Origin: Marsupella aquatica
Taxonomy: Eukaryota > Marchantiophyta
Length of the DNA stretch: 64,000 bases
Direction: 5' to 3'
Assembly (NCBI GenBank): GCA_973895155.1
Contig: OZ316894.1
Location: 24,056,001-24,120,000 of the forward strand
Made by a program: the position numbers and the translations under genes. The notes under the pieces are model-generated. The model was not told the origin of the DNA. It did not search any database and saw only the letters and a list, made by a program, of their open reading frames with translations. Below are positions 35,475 through 44,430 of the stretch, in pieces. Each line of letters begins with the position of its first letter. The first letter of the stretch is position 1.

Positions 35475-37513
35475 AGGTACGGGGAGAAATTTATATTTGG
35501 TGGGATAGATATGTTGGATTTTCTAGAAGAGTTATCCTACTCTTTCTGAAAACCGGTGTAGTAAGACATTTTATACTCGACTGCTGTCATGTTGTGAAGA
35601 GCAATCCTGCTTATGATCCAGAATTCTATGCCGACAATAGACGTAGAGCATTCGATGAGATTCAGGATGTGATTGACGAGCTGGACAATCCTCTTGCCAC
35701 CGAGTTTTTTATTGACACTGGTGGGAAACTATATTCATACAAGATTCGTCAACTCCCCCCCAGCCGGTCTGTGCGCTCTTTAACTTGATCTATGTAAGTT
35801 GCCTGTGGACGAACGTCCTTGCCAATGGTGAGATCTGTCCATGCTGCACAAATGCTTGTTGTGACATTCCGTCCGCCAAGGTGAAGAAACTATTTTTGCA
35901 GATATCTGGTCAGCCAGATTGGGCAACATGCAGAGAAATGTTTCCCAACGAAACAGATGTCTCGGTCCTTGGCATATGGGCGGAGAAATTGAGTGACGCG
36001 GTAAGCATTCCTCTCACAACATGCTCTATCGCGAGATTTTTATCAGCTTTAGCATTCCTTTGTTGGTTTCTAAGCGATTGCATCTATCAGCTAGCGTGCT
36101 CCATCGCAAGATTTTTATCGGCTTTAGCATTCCTTTGTTGGTTTCTAAGCGATTGCATCTATCAGCTAGCGTGCTCCATCGCAAGATTTTTATCGGCTTT
36201 AGCATTCCTTTGTTGGTTTCTAAGCGATTGCATCTATCAGCTAGCGTGCTCCATCGCGAGATTTTTATCAGCTTTAGCATTCCTTTGTTGGTTTCTAAGC
36301 GATTGCATCTATCGGCTAGCGTGCTCCATCGCGAGATTTTTATCGGCTTTAGCATTCATCTCACGCTATTCTAACTGTAGATGTGTCTGACATTTTTACA
36401 GCTGAAGATTAATTTAAAAAGGAAAAGCAAAGTGGTTCCGGCTGTCACTTATAATTCTGCGGGGGAGGTTATTTTTCCCTCAGCTGAAATCCCTTATGTG
36501 TTTAAGAATTTTGTGCTTGCTGCAATCGATAAGTACAATCGGCTGAGGTCCTTAGGCGAGGGCACAGCAGAAGCGTTTGAACAAACATGGAAAAATGCAG
36601 ACGGGGATTCTTTTCCCTACTATCTCCATGTTGGTGATGTTCGAATTTTGGATTCTTTTGTTCAGCCAAGGGCTTACACCCTTGTGGTTGCGGATATTCC
36701 GTATGGTTTTAATGCTCCTGGTTCGGAGTTTGATGAAGTGGCCTTCACAGAAAAGGACATTTTAGACATGTTGACAAGTTTCTCAAAGATGACGACCGCT
36801 AAGTAGTGGAGGTTTGTTGTGATCCATTCACTACAACAAACGCATATGGTGATGTCTGCATTGGACAGTGTATGCAACTGTGGGTCGAGGCTGGAATCTG
36901 GGAGAAGACTAACATTCATGAGCGTCCCGCTGGAGCTCGATTGGCGTGGGGTTTTGAGAACTGGTCGATAGGTTTCTATAGCGAGGAAGGCATTCGGAAC
37001 ATGGACATGTACAATTTCCAACCGGATGAGTCTCACGTCAATATCATCAAGGTTCCATGTGTAACCAAGAAGTCCGTTGATCCGTTGGGATTTGTTGTGA
37101 ACCCGTATCAGAAGCCTGTTGGTTTGGGGGCTTGGTTTGTTTCCCATTTTTTTGAGAAAGAGGATTGGGTTATTGATCTTTGTTGTGGAACCAGATTGAC
37201 ATTAGCTGCTACGCTCCTCAATTCTTGCCAGGGTTGTGCTGTTGATAAGAGTTCTACGCAGATTGATTTTGTGAAATCCCGGATCATGATTCTGGAGTCA
37301 AACTGGAATTTATATGAAGAATCCCAAATTGAAGGGCACGGCATTGAAGGTCATGAGATTCAACCACCAATTGCAGGCCAATTGGGTGTTCTCGGGACAT
37401 CGACTTACATAGTTGAGGTCGTGAAGGAGACCGAAGAGGAACAAGAAGAAACTAAGGAAGAGCCTCCCAGAACACCAAATGAGGATGATCTCAACGACAT
37501 GTTATTAGATTAG
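35475..37513 (+). pseudogene. Beta-class DNA amino-methyltransferase-like gene of element 2
   Basis: Readable exons are about 35475-36000 and 36402-37513 (phase-0 intron 36001-36401); further upstream exons are likely (open stretches near 35145-35244 and 35319-35441). The N-terminal part has a Cys-rich CPCCTNACCDIP motif. The catalytic part has VVADIPYGFN (motif IV, D-I-P-Y, close to DPPY), a variable region with PDESHVNIIKVPC, a helix AWFVSHFFEK, then motif I VIDLCCGTRLTLAATLL with GCAVDKSSTQIDFVKSR. IV before I marks the beta group (CcrM/HinfI-like order). The tail is Glu-rich. Breaks: a C7 tract at 35755-35761 one base short of frame, TAG 36804-36806, and a frameshift near 36818. It encodes a candidate N6-adenine or N4-cytosine methylase for the element; substrate unknown. 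Confidence 0.7.
36021..36355. repeat. 75-bp tandem repeat, about 4.5 units, in the methyltransferase intron
   Basis: Units share GCTTTAGCATTCCTTTGTTGG, TTTCTAAGCGATTGCATCTA and a TCGCGAGATTTTTATCAGC segment that resembles a diverged CGATAAATTTATCG site. The length is a multiple of three, so long open frames appear on both strands; these are artefacts. The array is bounded by the donor at 36001 and acceptor at 36401. Confidence 0.9.
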
Positions 37514-37557
37514 TTGCGTGTGCTCGTTAGGATAATGTCAATCACCAATGGAGTTGT

Positions 37558-37696
37558 CGATAAATTTATCGGATTCTGTATTCCATGAGGAAGAACCTTG
37601 GTCACCTTTATTAATGCAATAAATTTATTGGACTTTGCATATATCAGACTGTCGCGGTGTTCTAGCTGGGGAATGGAGTTGTCGATAATCTTATCG
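37558..37696. repeat. Element-2 palindromes between the convergent genes (3 copies)
   Basis: CGATAAATTTATCG at 37558-37571, CAATAAATTTATTG at 37617-37630 (both arms changed in a compensated way) and CGATAATCTTATCG at 37683-37696. They lie between the methyltransferase stop (37513) and the end of the DUF7869 gene (37864). Confidence 0.92.
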
Positions 37697-37863
37697 GACT
37701 TAGCATTGTATGCTCTAATTGGTTTGTCATTGCAATTATTTCAAAAAAAAAGATATCATTATAGCTGCGAAGTACATAGTCCCAGAACGATAACCACTAT
37801 ACATATTCATGGGAACGATAACCATTATAACTTAAACCTGCAACTAGCTTCGACTATCAACGA

Positions 37864-40800
37864 CTACAGTCTCCATTGCATTTTGAATGATTCGTCTTGT
37901 TTGTATAGGGAGAGTACTATTTGCCAATAACACAAAGTTATACGCATAAATGGCAGTTCTGCTAGGGACAATTCATCCTCCAGTACTTTTTTAGACGAAG
38001 CCTCTTTCTCCGGATAATATCTGCCTTCAATTGCAGACTCTTCCTCCAAATCCATTGCATACCAAGTGATTTTAATCCGCTCCGGGATGTCGTTAATTCT
38101 TGTGAGAATCTCAGTCACTTTTGCCATCCAGAATGGTCTTCCCTTGGGATCCTGATGGGCTGCTACACATATCATTGCAAATTTAGTATTCACCTCTAGA
38201 TCCTTGAGGTCTCCAATTTCCGTGACTTTTCTTCCACTTCCGGAATACATGACAGTCCTCACACCCGCTACTTTATCAACCAAGCTAGGTTCCATTGCTG
38301 CTTTTGTAGGATTACTCAGAAGTTCTCTCTGTACGTTTACCTTGGGCCAACTCCAATCAAAACTCCATTGTGCAGGTTTCAGGTGGTGCTGAATCGCTTC
38401 TTTTTGTTTGTCAAAAAAACGACCCCACCATAGATGATCTTTGTCGTCAAAGTAATTGAATCCATCTTCAATTGCTCTTCGATATTTTTGAAGAGTTGAC
38501 AAATAACTTTGAGCCGCCCGCTCATCTTGTTCCTCAGCATCATTCTCTTGCTCTTCATTGTCTCCTGTCGCTCCCGTGGCCGACTTCAATGCCATTTGTG
38601 GTGCGACCCACATTCCAGATGATGGAATGTACCGAACAAAATCCCCCGTCTCCCCCCAATCGGTTGTCGTTGAAAGATGTTTGGCATGGAATACGGACCG
38701 AGCACTTCCATCTTCGAGTACTCTAGTAATCCAAAATTGTTTTTGAGCACTTATGTCGTGGAGAGTACGTAGAACCTGACCATCCATATCCTTGTCATTT
38801 GCTTGATCCTTGTCTGACACAAATTTCTTGAAATCGGCAACCTCGTCGACAAAAAATATCTTTGCCATAGGATTGTAGGATTCCTCTATGATTGCTGAAA
38901 GAGTGTCCAACCGGAAAGCTTTCCGCTTGTTCAATTTTGAAGAAAACTTGCTAAACATTTGATCAATTTGATCATGGGTGTGCCCCACCAATAGGAAACC
39001 AACCTTTATTTTCTGGAAAACACCTATCTCCACCAACATATTCAAATATGCCATAAGATATTTATTCTTGTTTTCCCGAGCTTTGTTATCAGGCTAGAAG
39101 TAAAGCACTGGAGGGAGCAGACCTTCCCAGGTATTCAAAATATGCTGGATAATGTGGATGGTCAGGTTGCTATCATTGTGAATATTTGGATAGTTCAAAA
39201 AAACATTTGAACTTAATTGTTTGTTGAAGATCAAACAACCCACTACGTGTACGGTGATGAAATACTTTTCATCCATATTCTTCAGACACCGAATGAAATG
39301 AGGTAACTCTATCTTCTTTTGATCCATTCCATCAATACAGATGCCCAAATATTTCTCCGGACTCTTGTAACATTTCATCCGGTGCTTTGCTAACTTCTCC
39401 CTCTCGACTGCTTGTGCCTTCCGATGCTCGTTTAGCAATGTTGAGAATTTTCCTACAATAATAAAAATGTTTAGGACAAAACATGATAATAGCAATGTTG
39501 AACCCTGACAGCGATAAATTTATCGGGTTCAGTATTCAAATACGAGACCGTAATGATAAACCCTGACAACGATAAATTTATCGGGTTCAGTATTCAAACA
39601 CAAGACCGTAATGAAAAACTGTGACAGCGATAAATTTATCAAGTTCAGTATTCAAACTATTCAAACGATATATTCACTCACATGGCCAAAGAAGAAGCAC
39701 ATGAATACTCAACCCGATAAAATTATCGGGAGTAACACACAGGTTTAGAAACTTACTCTTTTCTGCTTCGAGTGTTGCCTTATCACAGAGTGCTTTGAAT
39801 TCAGTACACGGGGTGCAGGTGGAGAAACGGCTCCTTTTGGGGATGCGCACGCGAGGAAACTCCTTGTTCCAAATGCGAACAAACCACGAATATGTCATGC
39901 CTTGTTCTTGGCGCATTAGAGTTTTGGACTGGAAGGCATCAAAAACTTCTGTTTTTGTCCAATTGTCAGGTAAATGAAAGATATCCTTGTTGGGGAGACT
40001 CTCGACATTTGTGGAAAAAAAATCATCCAACCATTGGACGAGACCAAGATATGCGGGTGATTTTTCTCGACAAACTGTACCGATCTGTATCCGAGAAAAC
40101 ATGTTCTGCGAGATTTTTTGGAGACGATTATATCCTAGTGAAAATAATTTCTTAAAACCACTCCAACAAAAGGATCTACCGCTAACTGAGTAACCACTTG
40201 CACCAACATGCCCACCCTTCACCCATCCTCTTAGAAGGACGTTCTTCTCTGGGTAGGATAGCCCATAGTAATAAGTGCGTTGTTTCGTCACGGCTAGCAG
40301 ACCCAAATTTCTCAGACAATAATTATCACAACACAAATACTTATGAATTTCTCTCATTTTATTTCTATTCAATTTGTCATTTATCACATTGTCTTTCCTC
40401 AGTAATTCGGTCCCTATCTTTTTTACTAGGCTCATTTGACTTCTCTACAGCCTGAAATCCGTTCATAACATTGGCATTTTTGGGTCCTTCAGGTGCCTCG
40501 CGAATAGATGCATCACTCTCTACTGAGCTACCATCCTCTATAGATCTCCTTGACGCATTTAGAGGGGCACTGAATAGACGACTATAACTATTCTCTTGAA
40601 TCGATAGCTCCTTCTAAACATTCAGACACAACTTGTGCTATTATATCGGATTCTCTATCTCCTTCCTCATCTTCGTCCTCCGATGCACTCGACTCATCTG
40701 AAAACACAATTGGACTCCGTGGCTCTCTATGCATAACCTGAACGCCACTAAGACCTCTCCTCAATACTTGGAGCCTGGAACCAATGATAGTCCGCCCTTG

Positions 40801-41410
40801 AGAACTTGGAGATTCTGGATTTGCACGTGCAGTCCCAACGACTCCGCGAGCTGCTGGAAAATTGATCACTTGTTCACCACGATTCCCACGGACCATTCGA
40901 GAAAGGGCTGAGTCTGGACTTTGCAGTCCGATTCCCTCGCTTGCTCGCACATCCAATCCAGGCAATGCAAAGACCGATCGTCATATCCGTCTTTGTATTT
41001 TTGTGTCCCAATCCTCACCCGGAGACTGAAAGATCCATCGTTGAACTTGTGTTGAATGTGGTGACTTGAATGCCGACTACGATACGCGTATCGGTCGCCG
41101 GATACCCTCTCCATAACCCGGGATGGATGGCCTGAAGCGACGTCTCGGACCTAAACCTGGGATTGAAAGTTTCTCATTTCTTGGCGATGGAATGCTCAAG
41201 AGACGACGCTTCTCAGGTTTACTAGGCGACACATAGTAAGCACTGGGCTCAGGACCAGAACTTGCATCAGAATCTGAGTCAGAGATTTCGGGCACTATTT
41301 GCTGTGAGAGAGGTAGAGCTTTAAGTATGCGACTTGGCAAACAGCGAACGACAAGATTAGGAGATGATTCCACTGAACTGGAAGGTGAATCTGTGTCTGA
41401 TTGAGACATG
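37864..41410 (-). pseudogene. DUF7869 transposase-like gene of element 2
   Basis: From ATG 41410 the minus strand reads a Ser/Asp-rich N-terminal region (MSQSDTDSPSSSVESSP), then a frame from about 40435 to 39757 with CCDNYCLRNLG, FSTCTPCTEFKALCDKA, an intron 39756-39453, and the core GICIDGMDQKKIELPHFIRC, VLYF-stop-PDNKARENKNKYL and VGFLLVGHTHDQIDQMFSKF. The family consensus at the stop is LYxQxDN, so the TAG at 39094-39096 replaces the expected Gln (CAG). Conserved acidic residues (IDGMDQ, PDN, HTHDQID) fit an RNase-H-like three-acid site. Other breaks: TAG 41077, TGA 40981, frameshifts near 40600 and 40400. The flanking TIRs support a role as the element transposase. The intron carries four palindromes. 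Confidence 0.75.
39512..39728. repeat. Element-2 palindromes in the DUF7869 intron (4 copies)
   Basis: 39512-39525, 39570-39583, 39628-39641 (last base changed) and 39715-39728 (CGATAAAATTATCG). The first three sit in a roughly 58-bp tandem unit. Confidence 0.95.
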
Positions 41411-41708
41411 GCTATCCGAGACACTATGGGGCTTTGCATTCCTCCCGCAATCAGGGAAAACGAAAGGCTCAACGGACATAATGTTGCTCCAAGAACACAA
41501 CTCCCAAAACTCTACTCTCGATAATGACGCCAAAGACTTATCGGCGGTGGCCCTTTTATAGTGTCTGTTGAGGGGTTGGCCCATGTGTTCACTTTTGATT
41601 GGCTGTCACCCTAAACAACAAAATAGCATAAAATGGTATATTTCTTGGATTTCCAATTTCATTCTCACACGTGCATCGTGGCAAAATTATATAGTTTTGA
41701 AATTGAAG

Positions 41709-42139
41709 CGATAAATTTATCTGATGTTGGTATTGCAAAAGTGGTTCCTTCATATGGAAGTTGCAATTTGAAATTGAAGCGATAAATTTATCTGATGTTG
41801 GTATTGCGAAGAGTTTTCTTCATATGGATAGGAATTTTGAAATTTAACCGATGAACCGAAGGATCTTAGTATTGTCGACTTGTATTTTTGTCGCCCGTAG
41901 TTTTCGCGATAATTTTATCGGACTGCGCATTGCTGTTGAAAGAATGGCATGTTGACTATGGTCACTTGCGGAGGTAACTGGTCAATTGCGGAGGTAACTA
42001 CAAGGTAAGTTTGACGAACCGTGCAGTAATTCTTATCGACTGTGATGTAAAATATTTTTGGTAAATATCCAAAAACTAAGAAAACTAAGATTGGGTCAGA
42101 GCTTTCATGGCTCAAATCCGGAGTCCGATACAGTTATCG
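41709..42139. repeat. Element-2 palindromes, right cluster (4 copies)
   Basis: CGATAAATTTATCT at 41709-41722 and 41780-41793 (within a 71-bp duplicated unit), CGATAATTTTATCG at 41907-41920 and CGATACAGTTATCG at 42126-42139. A further palindromic variant, CGATACGCGTATCG, lies in coding sequence at 41080-41093. Confidence 0.9.
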
Positions 42140-42432
42140 CACTTGGCTCGAAACGTGGATATGGATTTATAGATAAGACCTTTCATATATCTTCGGAGAG
42201 CGTGAATATGAGGTTGAGGAGAAAGTTTTTCGGATCTAATTGTTCCTTGATAATATGAATGTTTGTTAGCATGAATTTCATTGGTTTTGATCATTATTAA
42301 ATTTGCTGTTTCAATCCGAACTCCGATATGAATTACATTATTTCCCCAAAAACGTGTTTTTGATGAAAAAAACTGTCGATTTCGTGAGATTCGGCGAAAA
42401 ATGAAAATACACTTCTCGTTTAGAGGAAATAG

Positions 42433-42457
42433 TTCTCGTTTGGTCCGAAATCGTGTT
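42433..42457. repeat. Element-2 right terminal inverted repeat
   Basis: Reverse complement reads AACACGATTTCGGACC plus AAACGAGAA. TTAT target copy directly to the right. Confidence 0.92.
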
Positions 42458-43029
42458 TTATGTGATGTGAGGAAAACCTTGAGCATAGTGAAGCAAAGGA
42501 AGCGCAAAGACCATCTTGCTGCAAAGTACCAAGTTTTGTCAGCACTTGTAGGAAAGACATGTGTAGATAGAAGGCAACAGACCTCTCTAGCTCAAGCTTT
42601 GGGTATACAACGGCAAAATCTTCATAGGGCATCTAAGATCAGGATGCAGATTTATGAAGATCGTGAAAAAGCTTATCCTATGGGGGAAAGAAAGGTACGT
42701 CGAGATAAGATTTTTGATGAAGTTCGAAAACAGGTGGAACACTTTTGGGAAACCCACACTCGGATTTCTCCATGTAAGAACAATGAAGCCAGATTGCGAC
42801 TAGGGCGGAAAATGTATGAAACACATCAAGTGCACTGGCTGGAGGATACACAGGTGAGAAATTCTCCATGATTGATTTGCCACTTTTGATTTTAACTCAT
42901 AATACGATCTGCAGATGTTGAGAAGTAGTTTTCCTTCATGTGTGCTTTAGCCATTGTGCTTTGCTATAACCGCCTAGTTTTTTCTTTAAGGTAGGATCTC
43001 AATAATTTTGTGAGACCTGACGTCCTATA

Positions 43030-44160
43030 TAGCCTAGCAGGAAGGACTCTGTTCCAGGAAAATTCCTTCAGGAAGCACTGTTGAATCCTTGTCAAGTGAA
43101 GTCTGGCATGAGACGAGTTGAGTCCTTGGCAAAGTACTATCTAGTTAATCACTAAGGACTATATAGTCCTTGACTCAGGAGTATGGATAGCAGTGAAGTC
43201 CTTAGTCAAAGGACTTTACTCCTTGGATAAAAACTATACTCCTTTGCCCAGGACTATATAGTCCTTATCAAAGGACTTTACTACTTTCTAAAGGACTATA
43301 GTCCTTTCTAAAGGACTATTAATAGTCCTTACTCAAGGACTTTACTGCTTTGTAAAGGACTATAGTCCTTACTCAAGGACTTTACTACTTTGTAAAGAAC
43401 TATGGTCCTTTCTCAAGGACTTTACTCCTTTGTGAAGGACTATTAATAGTCCTTACTAAAGGACTTTACTACTTTGTAAAGGACTATAGTCCTTTCTCAA
43501 GGACTTTACTCCTTTGTGAAGGACTATTAATAGTCCGTACTAAAGGACTTTACTACTTTGTAAAGGACTGTAGTCCTTCCCCAAGGACTTTACTCCTTTG
43601 TAAAGGACTATAGTCCTTTCTCAAGGACTTTACTCCTTTTAACAGGACTACTAATAGTCCTTGGACTTTACTCCTTGGTACGGGCTTTCGTAAAGGACTA
43701 TAGTTCTTATTCTTTCAAGAACTGTAGTCCTTTCTCAAGGACTTTACTCCTTTTAAAAGGACTACTAATAGTCCTTGGACTTTACTCCTTGGTACGGGCT
43801 TTCGTAAAGGACTATAGTTCTTATTCTTTCAAGAACTGTAGTCCTTTGTAAAGGACTATAGTCCTTACTCAAGTGTTTACTCCTTTGTAAACGACTATAG
43901 TACTTACTTAAGGACTTGACTCCTTTGTAAACTAAGGACTATTTGAAGTACTTTACTCCTTTGTCGAGGACTGTCTTTAGTCCTCATCCGAGGACTATGT
44001 AGTCCTTCGATAAGGACTTTAATCCTTTGTAAAAGACTATAGTCCTGGGTTGTGTTACGTCTATAGACTAGTCCTTTGTCAACGAGTGAAGAGCTTTGAC
44101 CAAATGATTGTAGTAGTCCTCCCCGATGGACTTTAGTCCTTAAGCTTTGCTGGTAGTCTT
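43030..44160. repeat. Element-3 palindrome array AAGGACTATAGTCCTT
   Basis: More than twenty full or half copies of AAAGGACTATAGTCCTTT, many merged as AAGGACTATTAATAGTCCTT or separated by CTCAAGGACTTTACTCCTTT. All lie in the intron between the exons ending 42853 and starting 51217. Both strands can form nested hairpins. There are longer duplicated blocks near 43620-43850. Confidence 0.95.
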
Positions 44161-44218
44161 CCAATGAGGATTCCAACCCTTGCTGAAGGACTTCAGTCTA
44201 AAAGTAAGTAGTACCCAG

Positions 44219-44234
44219 ATATCTAGGGATTTTT
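44219..44234 (+). repeat. LINE target duplication, 3'-side copy
   Basis: ATATCTAGGGATTTTT; identical copy at 51133-51148. The T run makes the inner border ambiguous by a few bases. Confidence 0.9.
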
Positions 44235-44430
44235 TTATTTTTTTATTTTTTTATTTATTTTTAAATATAAATGAAACCCGCGAAAACCCACGGGAAAGGG
44301 GGCCCAACAGGGCAACATAAACATGGGCAGCAGAGTGTAACCCAGGTGAGACCAAAATGAGCACACAAGTGCAAAGGCACAAAGAAGTGTTCCTAGCCAA
44401 CTAAAGTAGAATGCAGAAACAAGTATAGCT

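Larger units (their letters stand above)
33031..42457. mobile_element. Element 2: 9.4-kb DNA transposon with DUF7869 transposase, methyltransferase and F-box genes
   Basis: The terminal inverted repeat is AACACGATTTCGGACC (16 bp exact at 33031 and, reverse-complemented, ending at 42457), followed by a further 9 bp with two mismatches (ending CGAGAA). Flanking direct repeats are TTAT at 33027-33030 and 42458-42461. Removing the element with one TTAT restores an exon of the element-3 gene in frame across the junction. Cargo: an F-box-like ORF (+), a beta-class methyltransferase gene (+) and a DUF7869 gene (-). About 18 copies of the palindrome CGATAAATTTATCG and variants lie between 33471 and 42139; I saw none outside the element. 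Confidence 0.92.

Noticed and set aside
36021-36374. Coding repeat protein on either strand
   Set aside because: The 75-bp unit lies between a clear splice donor (36001) and acceptor (36401); openness follows from a unit length divisible by three.
17031-39096. Reassigned genetic code with TAG read as Gln
   Set aside because: The intact fasciclin gene ends with TAG and would run on otherwise, and TGA stops occur at expected Arg codons too. Deamination of methylated CAG and CGA explains both.
43030-44160. CRISPR-like array
   Set aside because: Repeats have no unique spacers of constant length, the palindromes abut or merge, and the surroundings are eukaryotic introns.
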